64,000 nt of DNA from Physcomitrium patens (Eukaryota > Streptophyta > Bryopsida > Funariales > Funariaceae), in assembly GCF_000002425.4 (NCBI RefSeq), contig NC_037264.1, positions 8,054,355-8,118,354 on the forward strand, read 5' to 3'. How positions within the stretch are numbered: position 1 is the first letter of the stretch; the number at the start of each line of letters is the position of its first letter. The notes beneath the pieces are model-generated. The model saw only the letters and a program-made list of their open reading frames with translations, was not told where the DNA came from and searched no databases. Position numbers and translations under genes: made by a program. This document shows, one piece after another, positions 35,601 through 50,120 of the stretch.

Positions 35601-37569
35601 GTAAATGTGAGGTGAGAAACAAGACAATAATTGTATAATTAGTTTCAGTCATGACATGTGATACTAGGCACAAATAAATAAGATGCTGAGGGTGTTGCAG
35701 TTTACTACCAGTTCTGTCAGCTGAGTGATTTCGATGCAATAAATTAATAATGTTATTAAGTTCGTGAAAGCATTTTCAGCATGAAATGGACTGAAATTTT
35801 TTTCTCTATGAAATTATCGTCATTTAAGAGCTTCATGCTTTCATTGTTGCGGCAGTTGACCTTTTCCACGGCACTCGTATTGGCTTTTGTGGTGTGTCTA
35901 TGTCTGAGCATTAGTAATTCTAACTCTACTAGATGACTGAACGGGGCAGTTGGTGTCTACCAAGAAAGTTATTAAAACCTGTCTGCCTGTGTTGTAACGG
36001 TGATACAGGTTCCGAATCTTTATTGTATTGGTGACGCCAATGGGAAAATGATGTTAGCACATGCAGCTAGTGCCCAAGGCATCTCTGGTATGTCAATTGG
36101 CTCTAAGACAAATAAATGAAGTATTTATTTATATATTTATTGATTTTTATCCTCAATGCTCCAATGCTTCAAAGCTATTCGATGGTTCCACGCAATTGAT
36201 AAATTTTATGATATTTTAGTTTGAAGTCCTTACCGAGTTAATGACTTTCTTTTACAGTCATTGAGCAGATTGCTGGGCGAGATAATGTTCTGAATCATAA
36301 CAGCGTTCCAGCAGCTTGTTTCACACACCCTGAAATCAGCATGGTTGGACTTACTGAGGTGATGGTTTGGGTCACTGCTTACAATTCTATATTTGTGAGG
36401 TTTTACCGCTTAGAATATTTCAAGAGTTTTTTCACGTGGAGATCAGCTGTAATAGATCGCATCGTACAGAAGTGAAGTTTCTTAATTTCTGAGCATTTCA
36501 TGACAGCCTCAAGCACGAGCACTAGCTGAAAAGGAGGGATTCAAAGTAAGCGTTGCCAAGACCAGCTTCAAAGCCAATACCAAGGCACTAGCTGAAAACG
36601 AGGGTGATGGATTAGCCAAGGTATGAATGCTCGAATATCTTTTACTCTCTGGTTGTGCCTGTTATTTTTTAGACTAACCCAGGGCGGCCATGACAGTGGT
36701 CGATCCTGACTAAGCAAACTAACCATGTGATGTAGATTATCTCTTGGTAACCTAGAATTCATGTCATTATCTCTTAGCTTATAACAGCGGTTTGATTGGA
36801 GAACATAGTTGGTATGGCGTAGTTCAATATGGAACTCTTTAACTCATGAAACGCAGCAGCTACTCGTATTGGACATCTGTAGTACGTGAGAATAGTTATT
36901 CGTGATGCAGAATGCTAATGCATAATCGCAATGGTTGGCAGATGATTTATAGACCCGACACTGGAGAGATTTTAGGGGTACATATCCTCGGTCTTCACGC
37001 TGCTGATCTCATTCATGAAGCTTCAAATGCTATAGCTATGGGCAATACCATTAAGGTGAGAACAAGCTTGTGCCGGTCCTTTCCGTATGGAGTATGGGCG
37101 AGCTTTCGTTTGTGGTTTTCCATCCTAACAGTCTTCTTTTTGTACACTTTTCCTCGAAATCCTCACACTGTACCGTCAGTGCCGATGCTTACGTGATTTC
37201 GGTGATTCATTTTACAGGACATCAAATTTGCTGTGCACGCTCACCCCACCTTATCCGAAGTTTTGGATGAGCTGTTCAAGTCTGCTCACGTAATTTTCAT
37301 AACTGGGTCAAAACCAACTGCTGGTTTTTTAAGAAGTCCCCTACACAGTTGCGTGGAATGAATAGGATGATTAAATGATTATTAAATCAACAGTCTTCTC
37401 AATGATGCGGTACCTTGAAAGTCGTGGCAAATGTTCGTGATTTTATAGGTGCTGCGAATAGGAGGTTCAATTTGATTACTAATTTTTCACGTATTACTGT
37501 TTCGGGTTCTTGCAGCTTGAAGATCACGCAGTGGTGTCAGAGAAGGCAGCTGAACCAGTAGCTGTATAG
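32611..37569 (+). CDS. LPD: Plastid dihydrolipoyl dehydrogenase (E3), 578 residues, 15 exons
   Basis: E3 of the plastid pyruvate dehydrogenase complex: re-oxidises dihydrolipoyl on E2 via FAD and a disulfide, reducing NAD+; this supports acetyl-CoA for fatty-acid synthesis. Exons: 32611-32943, 33210-33356, 33471-33605, 34163-34280, 34538-34662, 34783-34908, 35083-35163, 35266-35328, 35457-35531, 36009-36087, 36258-36358, 36507-36620, 36942-37055, 37218-37289, 37516-37569. They total 1737 bp, all GT-AG and in frame. Start context AGAATGGAG is strong. Residues 1 to about 80 form a Ser-rich transit peptide with a run of seven Ser. Landmarks: FAD GAGVGG 96-101; redox pair Cys127/Cys132 in [22 protein letters not shown] 268-273; second FAD contact CIGDANGK with Asp410; HAHPTLSE with catalytic His546 and Glu551. 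VPSK and overall similarity favour the plastid over the mitochondrial form. All key residues are present. Confidence 0.97.
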
Positions 37570-37622
37570 TTCAAAATGGTCTTTAGGGTATTTTTTTCCG
37601 GTAAGAAAATTTTATTTGAGTA

Positions 37623-37649
37623 TGTCAAAGACATGTGCTTCATTTTTGT
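37623..37649 (+). repeat. Left arm of a perfect 27-bp inverted repeat
   Basis: Starts TGTCAAAGACATGTGC; its exact complement is at 38391-38417. Weaker similarity continues for about 35 bp to the left of this arm. Confidence 0.9.
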
Positions 37650-38390
37650 TTAAAAAATGGAACAGGATACACAAATGTGAACTTCTCTTTATATCATCAA
37701 ACAAACCTCTTCCGCAAATCATTCCGTCAGCTTTTTCATTTGAATTGCATCCTCATTATTCTACCTTTGTTAAAAGGCAGCTCTCAGGAGCACTGCAGTA
37801 CAGGATATTGTTATTGTAAATATCGTTAAGTAATTGCTACAAATATGCAACAGTTGTTACTGTTATTTTTGTGAAGTAATTGTTGTGTATTTGTAGTCAA
37901 TTGCTACGAATACATATCTAATGAATTCTGATGTTTGGCTAAACATGCATTGTCGTCCCATATTTGGTGAAAGAGACAAGTATTGCAATTTTTCTATAGC
38001 AATCCAAACTTCGTTCCTTGTTCCCTCTAGCTTGGTACGCTCTTAGCATCATCACTGTCTTTTTACCCAAGATTTGATTAGAACCTGGTGCTTGATAAAT
38101 GCCCCATCAATTTTGCCAACCACTGAATGAACAAAACGGTATTTGTTAAACTTCAAAGTGTGTTGCTTGCATACCTCAATTGAACAAGTTGAGGTATTAC
38201 TATCAAGTTGATGTCTCCAATCTGTGCTATCTCATAACCATGATTTTACATCACAGATTTATACTGAAATCGTCGGTGACGTTAAGTATGGAGTGAAAAA
38301 CATCTGTAATATACTTTACTGCCACTCTTCACTAATACCTTGATAGAAACTCCATCAAATTCTGGCACTAAAAGAAGACTGTCAGTATGC

Positions 38391-38417
38391 ACAAAAATGA
38401 AGCACATGTCTTTGACA
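38391..38417 (-). repeat. Right arm of a perfect 27-bp inverted repeat
   Basis: Exact complement of 37623-37649, 741 bp away, with worn similarity extending to the right of the arm. Confidence 0.9.
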
Positions 38418-39293
38418 CACTTAAATGATAATCTCTTAAAAAATAACATGTTTGATGTAATGTGCTCAACATTACAAAAAATTAATGAAGAGGGTTTCAA
38501 AAGCTGAATAATACTTGAATGATTTTAAAATGATGAAGTTACAGAGCTTCATCACCTCCAATAACACCTAGAATAATGAAATTCAATATGCATCAATATG
38601 CACCTCATCACCATAGACAATGCTGAAATAGTACAATTAGGAGCAAAATCATTTTTACTAAATGAGAATACAAGGTTTGTATTCACAATAGGTTCAATGG
38701 CAAATACCACACAATGTACTATGTACAGTATTCATTTAGGAATCAGAAGCTAACATTTATAATGAGTTAAAGAGTAAGTATGTTGATACTCAAGGGCTTA
38801 GTTGGTTTCAACAAAATATGTATGCAGCTCTAATGTACTGTGTTTAATTATATTTATTTGTTTGACTTTTGCAGATTCCAGCATACATGGCACAAACAAA
38901 TGATTTTTAAATGACATGTTTCAATATTTCAAGATTACTGAGAATTTATTTATTTATTCAAAGTAACTTTGTATTACAGAGTTGCCATGTAATGTAATAA
39001 TATCTTTGTCGAGATTTACACTAGGAAACTGTACCTTTATTCAGAGTGGTTTCAATTATTTTGATATTTTTTGACATAAATGAATACCTACAAGGCCATA
39101 CCCCCCAACCTCCCCCTCCTACCACCAAAAGATTTGTGTGTGTGTATATATATATATATATATACATATAAATAGAGAGATATATAGACATTTTGACATA
39201 ATTTACCATATTACTTATGGATTCAATGACAACACACATGTTTGTATTTGTGCTGTCTTCATTTGTACAAAACTCACAAACACACACACACAG

Positions 39294-39324
<31 letters not shown>

Positions 39325-39455
39325 TTATGCACTTTTACCTCTCACGACTAACAATGAGCTTTGTCAGCTCATTCAACACAAGTAAAAGCCATTCTAAAAC
39401 AAGAAAAATAAATAAATAAAGACAATAAAGTCACATGAAACATTGGTTCTCCAAG

Positions 39456-39497
39456 CATATATATATGTATATATATGTATATATATGTATATATATG
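39456..39497. repeat. 10-bp tandem repeat TATATATATG
   Basis: About four units at exact 10-bp spacing. Confidence 0.9.
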
Positions 39498-40580
39498 TTT
39501 ACTGATTTGAGTGCTGGAAGTACTGTGATAGGTAGGAATTCATGAAACTATTCCACCTAGAAGCAATATGTTTTATTTTGTCAGGTGCATTTGAGAAGGG
39601 ATTTAAAGAAAATGCACATGAATTAAGCCAACCTTAGTGAAAGCTTTCACATGTACACCAATTGCCAGCCAGCCTCTCTTCTGCACTGCAATTCCCCAGT
39701 TTTTAATTATTTTTTTTTAACTTTTTAATTTTTTCCTAGTGCCAGAAGCTGTTATTATAATTATTATGATTATTATTATTTTACTCCACCACTGACATTA
39801 CTGAACCGTGGGGTGGGTTATCATTTTTCTACATAGGAGGAGAGGGTGGCATCAAGAATTTGAGACTCTTTTTTGAAGGGTGGGTGGTTAGAATTAAGAC
39901 TGTCGTAAGAGTTGGGGAAAAAATAATAAATGTATTAGTCAAAGTGAAAGGGCACGGAACAGAAAATATTTGCTTTCATTCTTCTGGTCTCAGAAAATGG
40001 GAAGAGAAAGCAGCAAACATGAGAAAGTAAATAATGAGAAAAAGTAAATAAAATAAAATGAGAATAATTAAATGAGTGTGTGAAAAGGTATCCTTTTGTG
40101 CACCCACATTCCAATCATCTGGCCTGCTGTTCAATGTTTGACTCTGCTTTGGTACCACCCCCCACCCACCCATCTATTTATTCAATTCATTCATCCATTT
40201 TCCTCAAGGCTATACTGTGGGGCCCTTTCCTGGCCTTCACATGAGCAATCAAAATTATGGCCACCTACTTCATTCCAGTGTCAAAAATGATAACCCAACA
40301 GCAACACCCTGGCTGTGAGAAAAATAACTAATTAACTAAATAAAATACAGAAAAAAATACAAAAACACCCACCCACGTACCCAATTACCTGAATAATCAA
40401 ATCAAAATAAATAAATGAATGGAGGTGAAGGAGAAGAAAAGCTTTGCATTCATACCAGGGAAGAATAACACAAAGGGAGGGAAAATTAAAGCAAATAGAA
40501 ATTGAAAGCTTAGCCTGAGGTCACGGCCACAATAGAGAAACACTACAAGATAAAGAAGACAAAGGAAAACAAAACCAACC

Positions 40581-40616
40581 AAAAAAAAAAAAAAAAAAAA
40601 AAAGGAGGGGGGGGGG
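40581..40616. repeat. Poly(A) run followed by a G run
   Basis: 23 A followed by GGA and ten G. The G run could pair with others in a G-quadruplex only if further G runs were near, which I do not see. Confidence 0.9.
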
Positions 40617-40718
40617 TAAACAGAAGGAAGTAGACAACCCACATGGGCAAGATGATAACTAAATGTGTGTGCGCATCAACTATGGTAGGCTGTCATCCCT
40701 TGCAAAAATGAGCACAAA

Positions 40719-40749
<31 letters not shown>
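40719..40749. repeat. (ATT)n microsatellite
   Basis: About ten trinucleotide units. Confidence 0.95.
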
Positions 40750-41684
40750 TCATCTTTCTAGTTTTTTGTACATAACTTTTCTTCATGTAAAATTAGGAGT
40801 TGTTGGAAATTTTGAACAAGAGACGTGGCACAAGAGCAAAGTGGACACGTAGTTGGGAGTAGCCATGAGCACCTTGGATCTCCCCCCATACACAAACAAT
40901 TTTGTGGAGGTGTGGCCAGCCAGGCCCTTCACCAACACCATATGTCGGCTTTCTACAGCAAAAGACAAAGCGAGTTGTCATAAAAGCGAGTCGTCAACTC
41001 TACTCCACTCTTCCCTTCCATCCCTCCTCCCTCTTCATTCTTCTATTGTATTCTCCTACTATGCACCTAATTTGACAAGAAAGAGACCGTGCTCTTAAAT
41101 GGAGCTCTACCCCCCAAACCTCTTATTCGTGCACAATAACCCTCTCAAGTTAGCTCATATCCACCTTTGGGTGATAATGTGGATTTGAGAGGGCAGGTCT
41201 TTACCTTAGCTTGCTGTCAGGTTCCATCTCATGGGACCCATGGTGATAGAACTACAAAGAACAAAAATATGTGCAACTTTGATGGTGTTGGAGTGGAAGG
41301 GGGTGCAGGAGGGCAAAGTGGATGTTGTGACTTCAATTGGGTTTGACTTCTATTAGTTTGGTGGGCAACCGTGCCCTTGTTTCCATCATTCCAAGAGTGT
41401 GAGTGTTTTTGGTGTTATGGAATTATAGATATGTATTAAAATTAAAATCTATGAGTGAATCTCAAAAACATTAAGACACATAGAATTATTTATCAATTGT
41501 AATTGTTGAATTAATACTAGTTATAGAGACATGTCGAGTTTTGAATTTATACAAACATTCATATTTTTAATTCAAAATTTTAAGGTGGAACAAATATTAA
41601 TTTAATCAAAAATATTGTTTGAATTCTCTAAAGGTGATTAAAATATAGATGTGTGTGTATTTAAATGTGTATATATAAATAAAT

Positions 41685-41719
<35 letters not shown>

Positions 41720-44150
41720 TTTCAATCAAAATAATTTTACTAAACAACCAACCAAAATATCCAGTTGGAAAGCTTATATATTCTATGACTGATTTTTGCT
41801 AAAGTATGGTAAATTGAAATAAATTATAAATTTATAGTAAAGTTAACTTTTTTTACAAAAGAATCATTTTCTTCTTGAAGGATCTTTCTTTTTAGATATA
41901 AATGAAAAACATCTCTTTCAAACTTATAAAAGAATATCTCACAATTACTATTTATAGTTAAATAATAGCATATAAATTATATAAGACCAAAAATACTCTT
42001 AAGCTATTAAAATTACTTTAGAATTATTTTTAGACTAATGTGTGGCCAGGTCTGATAGGTAAGCAAAAGTAACCATCTTGTATAAGTTTAAAGATAAAGT
42101 TATTTTAAAAATAACTAAAAATGATTGAAATTTTAATTTAAAAAATTTTAATTTTTATTCAAGTTTTATGAATATTTTTTTTCAATAAATTATTATTTAT
42201 TTATAAAAAATTAACATAAAATTAGATTAAAAAGAATAAAAACTATATAGTTTTAGAGTAGATGGCGGGTTGTAGTGGCAATAGGATAATTGTGATGAAA
42301 TTATTAATATATATATATATATATAGATATGTATAATTTTTTATTATTTTTATATCTTAAAATATTTCATGTCTACTTCTTAAGTATAAAGGTTGATAAA
42401 TTTTATCTTTTTTTTGAATTTTTTTCTAATTTTTTAAAAATTTCTTTTATATATTAGTTATTTAAATTAGGAAAAAAAACTATATTTACTTTTTAAATGT
42501 ATATATTTAAAACAACTATAGATAATTTATTGATAAAATTATATGATATTTTTGATACCAAAATATATAATTGGTTGAATAATTATATTATGTTTAGCAC
42601 TTTTTACAGACTATTCTCGCTTATGTGGTCAAAGTTACATTTGGCCTTCATTAACAAAAATTATGAAAAAATTACTTCATCTTCTATATTGCAACTTTGA
42701 TGAGTTATTTCTTTAACAAAAACATAAAAAATATTTTACAAAATAATTAACTTACATCCATGTATTCATAAAAAAAATTAAACTATAAAATGAAAAAAAA
42801 TATTATAAAAATAAGAAGTTTTTTTGTTTTTAGTAGTTGATTAAAAAGAAAGAAAAAAAAAATTCTATAAAACAAATAGTAAGTATTAATCTTTTTTTAT
42901 CATAAATATAAATTAAAATCAATTAAAAAAATTAATAATATATCATTTTATCAAATTAATGGTTTGACAAGATATAAGCAATAAAATATTTAACTAGATA
43001 TATTTTTAATATTGATTAAAATAACAATAAATATTTAATTTAATATTTTAATTGAAATATATATATAGATAAATAAATTAAGTATAAATAACTTTACATT
43101 GAAAAATTAAATTCCTATATAATCTCTTTGGTAATTAATTAAGTGGAGATTTTTTATTTATTTTATTAGTATTCAGTTAATAATATTATTTCAAGATATT
43201 AATTTAAAAATAAATAATAATCTTTATTATTTTTAAAGCATGTATTTATATAAAATTTCTTGGTTTGAATATATAAAAAAATTTAAGAATGTAAAACTTT
43301 TAGTTATTATTATTTTTATATATATTAAAATAAGTTTTATCTAGAAATTTTTTTATGTATAAACTATTGTCTTAATAAAAGTATTTATTTATTATAAGTT
43401 TATTATAATTTCAAAGTAAAAATTGAATAAAATAAGTAAAAATAAAAATAACAACAAACAAACAAACAACTCTTTATAATTTCAACTTACTTCAAATTAA
43501 TAAAAAACTTCACCACTAAAAATTGGTAGTACAAAAAATAATTTTAAATTATTAATAGTTAGAAAATAAAATGTAATATTATTTTTATATATACACATAT
43601 TAGAAGTTTTTTTTTTAATAGCTTAGGATTTAAATTTCTTTTAGTTGATAAGATAACAAAACATAGAAGCTTAGATGACAAGTTTTTAGTCCTACAAGTA
43701 AAATTGGTAGAGTCAAAATTAGAATTTTTTTGAGTTTAGTAAATTAATTTATTTATTCTAATTTTTTACTTAGTTTTTAATAATTATTTTTTAAAAAAAT
43801 AATATTTTTAATATTAAATATATATATATATTTATATTTATTGGTTTTTTTATTTTTAATAAAATATTTTTTAAAAAATCATTTTTTATTTACTTATTTA
43901 TAATTTTGAATAATATAGTTTTTTACAATAAAATTTCTTATTAATAGTAACTATTGTTATTATAATTTTTTATTTAGTTCTTACTTTGGATAAAAATACA
44001 ATTGAATATTTTTGTAGGATTTGTTTTGGGCCAAGATTATATCAAAATATTTTATAAACTTTTGACATTATGCTACTAATATGTCTCAAATTTATTAGTT
44101 TTTTTCATGTATCTTAAGTTTGACATACAAAGATCCATCTTATGCTCTTA

Positions 44151-44192
<42 letters not shown>

Positions 44193-45076
44193 TAGTTAGT
44201 GTTCAATTATAATTAAGATCTATTTTGTATAATAAGCATATAAATTTGTTGTTCTTGTACAAAATAGAAGACATGTTGAAGAAGTATATGCAAAATTACA
44301 CATGCATAGAAAGACTAACTTATAAAAAAGTTCTTTTACTAATATTTAATAAAATGTACACACAAATTATGGTTCAATTAAGCTGAATACTAGAGCTACT
44401 AAATTTCCAAAAGATTTATTCTACAATATCCTAAATGCTGAGTAAATAAGACAAACATTGTATTAAATGAAAATTGTTAATAAGAGCAAGTCCATCATAT
44501 TCTATCTTTAGACCTAAATATAATGTATAAGTACAATAAGGTGGTAGTAGAGTTTTTCAATATCAAAAAAAATTCTTAGTATTAAAAAACCTAAATATCT
44601 ATTGTCTTACAAAACACGTTGATTAAATATTCTTTAAATAATTGTTTTGTAAAAAAATATTAAAATTCTGAAAACAGACATTGAACCTTATAAATAAATA
44701 GGTATTAAAATATTACTTTATTATTAAATTTTATTATCTTTAGAAATCAATATTTCTACAACTTAATTAATTTTATATTAAGATTAAATTCTAAATATAA
44801 TATATTTGATACCTAAATAATTTTAAAAAATTGATGGTATGAAGACTAACAATAGAGTTAGGTTCAATTTTAATTTTTACTATTTTGTGGCTGTTTTTAA
44901 GAGAGTTTTAATTCAAAGGCATTAACCAAAAACTAATATTATGTTTTCAATTACAAAACACTTATTATATAAAAAAGATTCTTTAGGAGATATCACTGAA
45001 TTTTTCTCTTATAATAGTTATCTTAAAATATGTCTTAAGTTTTTTTTTTTTAACTAGAATGCATATGAAAATTTAT

Positions 45077-45118
45077 CTCTCTCTCTCTCTCTCTCGCTAT
45101 ATATATATATATATATAT
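45077..45118. repeat. Compound (CT)n-(AT)n microsatellite
   Basis: About nine CT units followed by about ten AT units. Confidence 0.95.
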
Positions 45119-45330
45119 CTATAAGACAATTGTTGTTGTAGTCAATTGTCTTTCATTGAGCTATTACACTTGATATATATATATATATATATATATATTT
45201 GAAAGTAAAATATAAATTTTAAATATATTTTTTTAGAATATATACTAAAAAATATAAAAAATAATATTAAGTTATTATCATATAAAAAATCTTACACAAA
45301 TATAAATTCATATTTATATTTATTAAATGG

Positions 45331-45370
<40 letters not shown>

Positions 45371-46175
45371 TTTTGTATAAAATAGTTGAATATATTTTAT
45401 GACTAACTTAATTATTTGATCTTTTTAAAGTTTTTTTTTAAAAAAATTAAAATATTTATTAAATTTTCATAAATAATATATCTTAGTTGCTTACTAAAGA
45501 TGTCATTTGCTACATTGTGGGAGCATTGCCTATGCTCTTCTTGCAAAAAGATTTTTTTTTTAGATGCTTTTACTATTTTTTTAGAATCAAGATAGAAGTA
45601 ATTTTAAATGATAAGCAAGTCTAATATAGTACTTTTGTATTAAATAAAAAAATTTAAAGACATAAGTACAATAGTTTATACTTTTTGAAAATGTGATTCC
45701 TAAAGCATATTTTAAAGATTTTTTTTGATTAAAAATAATCATTAAGATGATTTCTTTATATCCTAATAGATACTCTTTCATTAAGATTTTTTCATTTAAT
45801 AAACTTATCAATAATTAATTTTTTTTAAATAACTTTGGTATTTTTAATTTGTCTTGTGTATTTACTTTTGCATCATTTGTATATATATACATATATATAT
45901 ATATATACACTTTATCATTAGCAATCACATTTCAAATTTAATAATATCTAATATCTATGTATTTTTTTAGTATTAAATATCTCTTATATTGAGTACAACA
46001 ATGTACTGAGACTAAATTCTCTACCACTTCAAACCTATCAGTAATTATCTTAAACCAATTGATATTTTTAGTTTGTTTAATAAAAACTATAAATTAACTT
46101 TGCTTCTTCTATACCAAAGTGCATTAATGTCTTCTTCATGTACTTTTTTTACAATATTTAAAATCAATGTCTTTT

Positions 46176-46180
<5 letters not shown>

Positions 46181-46235
<55 letters not shown>
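46181..46235. repeat. Compound (CT)n-(AT)n microsatellite
   Basis: About fourteen CT units followed by about fourteen AT units; the same arrangement as at 45077. Confidence 0.95.
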
Positions 46236-46243
<8 letters not shown>

Positions 46244-49200
46244 CATTCTAAATTAAACATTTGTTTTAGTTATATCTTTAATTTTTCAATATTGGATTTT
46301 TTTTATATTACAATAGACATAACATCAACATATAATACACCAATATAATATACCTATATAAGAAAGCCTTCTTTTTTTCTTCAAAATACACAAAATATGC
46401 CAATTTAATTTAAGTATATCTTTGTTTTTATCATAAATACATCAAATTTCTTATATTATTTACAAAACTTTATTTCAATTTTAATAATTATTTTAATATT
46501 TAAATGTTTTTTTAGATATTTTAAAACTACTTATTAATGAATTTATTTTTATTAATTTAATTATTTATGTAAGATATTAATAATACTATTCTACATTCTA
46601 GTTTGAAATTATGCCACATAACTATTGCTAAAAACTTATATATTTTATTTTAAATATATTTTTAATAATAAATATTTATATAAATCTAAATAAATAATTA
46701 TAATTTTTTTATATTTAATTTTTACAAAAATAGATAATAAATAAATAGTCAACCATTATTTTTTATGTATGGACATACGTGTGCCAGGTATCCCTATGTA
46801 CATTTAATAAAACTCTTATTTATATTAAAAAAATTAGGATATATTTATAGTATATTATTTTTATGCAATGGCTTATGACACTTCATTTATTTATCTAATT
46901 TAATTGATAATTTTTTTATTAATATTATAATATATTTTATATAATTTTTTAAAAAAATCTTATTACTTTTAAAAATATATATATTATTGTATAATTATTT
47001 TAAAAGTTATATATGTATTTTAAACCTAAATTTTATTTTGTATATGCAAGGATTTGTTGTATGGAGATTATCTATATAGTGAAAAGATGATGTTCACCTT
47101 ACAATTCCTTAAAGCTATCATATATCATCATCTATTGTTATCTTCTATTAACACCAAATCTTATCTTGGATAGATTCTTTGAATACTATATATTAATCAC
47201 TTTTTATAATTAAAAATATTTTTTTGTAATTTGATAGTAAAATTTAACTAAAAAATATTACTTAACTTTTAAACGTCCATAAAATTAAAATTCTATCTAT
47301 TTATTATATTTAATTCTATTTAAAAATTTTCAATCTAAGAATTTTTTTAGCATATTTAAAGGTTTAGAGACCTCAATTTCAAGAATATTATATAAAATAT
47401 AACTGTATATTTTTTTTATAGATTATTATTTTTAAATATGTTTTTACTAAACTTCAAATTTCTACATAGAAATAATTGATTTGTATTTATATTGTCTTAT
47501 TTACAAACTCATATCTAACAACAGTTTCTCTCTTCAATAGAAAATGCTTATGTAGTTTTGTACTCATTTGTTTACTTATGTCACTCAATTATGTACCCTA
47601 AAACTAAATTATATTCAATGAAGTTTCTTCTTGAGTGCATACAACCTTAATTGTACATGTATCTATGATTTCTATAAACTCATGTAAGTTCTTAAGTTTT
47701 TTGTGCTCTATTATTACATGAGATCTTTTGGAAGTTATAACAGTTTTGATAAATTTAGATAATCTATTTATGATTAGAACATTTCATTTTTAATTTTATG
47801 TTGTAGGGTTTTTATTTTATAGATAATTTTTGGTAGTTTATTGTTTAAAAAATATTACTCTTTAGATAGCAAAAGATTTTTTTAATAGAAAAAACAAATG
47901 ATTAGTTGGTCTATAACTTCCAAAGTTTTGTACTTAATTTATAGTAATCATTTTTAATTGGTGGTTAGAATTAGTATATTAATGGATCTACTTTAATCTT
48001 TTGTTAGTAAAATTATTTATAGATAACTTCTGAAATATAGAATTAAGACTCTTCTTATTGTTTTTAAAATTACTTTTTACAAAAATATAATTTATTAATA
48101 AAATTATTAAAATAAAAAATAATATAATTAATATTTTATAGAAACAAATATGTAATGTCTATCTTATGAATTTCTTATAATAATTTTTATGAAATTCATA
48201 GATAAAAAAATATTATTTATGAATACAAGTATAGATTGGAACTTGTCATCTATTTTTAAATTTCAAATATAATAATAAAAAATTCTAATGATATTAGTAT
48301 AATTAATAACTAAGTAAATATAATAATATGATTCCTGAGTTTAGATTTGGAAGAAAGTCTTAAAAATATTATGACTTAGAATTGCTTTCATTCAACCAAA
48401 ATTAAAAATAGATTAAAAAAAAATCTAAAATTAAGTTTATTTGAATTTAATGCTTAAGTTTATTATGATTTTAAAAGGAATTTATTGGTTTTGGAGTCTA
48501 AACTTTAATTGAGTAGTGAAACTTATTCCTTTTATATTTTTACAAGTAGATATTAAAACTTCTAAAAAGACCATATTTCTATTAAAAATATTACTAAGAT
48601 GAATTTTGATTTCTAAAAGAATAGTTGTTGATCTTCATCAGAAATAAAATCTATTATAATACCTTTAAAATGGTTGTAATTAATAATTTAAAGATGGTAT
48701 GAAATAATAAGCTAATTAAATATACTATTTATTTTAATATTAATATAGATAGGTAGAAGCTTGTCATTATGCAAGGCCTTGGCAGATTTACTCACCTTTG
48801 TTTGAAATTGTATTGTAAACTACTCTTACAATCAAATATAATCCTTAAAATATTATATTTTATTAGGACCATATATTATTGGTAAAAATATTTCTATTGG
48901 CCTTTTAAAATTTTAAATCAGATTTAGGTTTTTTTGTATATATATATATATTTAATAATAATAATAAATATATTTATATATATACAAGAAAATATAAATA
49001 TTATTTTAAATGAATAAATAAATTTATTTTATATAATCAATCTTTTTCTTTGAAAATAGATCTGTATACAAAATCATATTTTATTAAAGGCAAAAAGAAT
49101 GTTAAAAATTAATAAATAAATTATTTTCTTACTTGATAATGAGAAAGATTTATCCTATATTTTTTTTTCATATAATTTATATAATTTTTTCAAAATTATT

Positions 49201-49385
49201 ATATTTCTAATATTACAATAAATTAAAAATTTAAGTATGATTGATGAATGGCATTAATTAAAATATCTATATTGACTTGGATGTAAGTAACAAATAGATA
49301 ATGGTACATTTGATATTTATCTGATATCAAAGTGTTGGATAGAACTTTCATAAATTTAAAAGTGAAATATCAGAAAGAAAATTTT

Positions 49386-49421
<36 letters not shown>

Positions 49422-50088
49422 ATGCATAATTGATAATAACTAGTTATAATCAAAGAAACCTATATTTCTTGAGTAACAGGATAATCATATTAAATTGTGT
49501 ATTTTTTTTAAAAATATAGTACTTTTTAAATGATTAATTTATTATTCAAGGTATTAATAAATATACAAAAGGGTTTAGGAATAATTTAGAGGTTTTACCT
49601 TGTAAGCTCACCATTATTGGGTGACTGCAAGCTATACAGTAAATTTATATCTTATTTATTTTACAATTAATTTCATAATATTTATTGAATAAAAAATATT
49701 TTGATTTTAATATACAACATCTTAAGAATTTTTCTCGACCCAACACCTTTCGGGCATCAAAAATTTGCAGTATTAATTTTACTTTTGATAATCTTGTGTC
49801 TAATAAACTAATGTCAAATTGTTACAAGCCTTTACTTCAACAATCCTTCTTCTGCATATCTTTTTATTGTCATGTGAATGACTCCTTTTAAATCAATTTT
49901 TTCTAAATTTAGTCTCTAATAGAATTACAAAAAAATTAATTTTGGTAATAAACCTAATATTGTTGAATAATTAAAATACAGTATAATGAAATAAAGAAAT
50001 AAAGAAATATTCCTTGTTAACCCTGTCTAAAATACTGAAATACATAAAAATATAGAAATAGTTTAAATAAATTGATTTTTATTTAATT

Positions 50089-50120
<32 letters not shown>

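Larger units (their letters stand above)
37570..39000 (+). other. LPD 3' UTR and downstream flank
   Basis: The 3' UTR probably ends within a few hundred bases, but no clear poly(A) signal was fixed. The stretch contains both arms of a perfect 27-bp inverted repeat. A 72-codon minus-strand frame (38500-38282) has no recognisable product. Confidence 0.45.
39001..41100. other. Simple-sequence-rich intergenic stretch
   Basis: Holds (AT)n near 39145-39168 and 39292-39319, a 10-bp TATATATATG repeat near 39456-39497, a poly(A)/poly(G) run at 40581-40616 and (ATT)n at 40719-40749. Reading frames here largely translate these repeats. 40.8-41.1 kb is less AT-rich but shows no clear gene. Confidence 0.5.

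Noticed and set aside
39021-39419. Overlapping frames of about 100 codons on both strands
   Set aside because: They mostly translate (AT)n and (AC)n microsatellites.
40397-40642. Phe/Leu-rich 81-codon minus-strand frame
   Set aside because: Comes from the poly(A)/poly(G) run and A-rich sequence; not protein-like.
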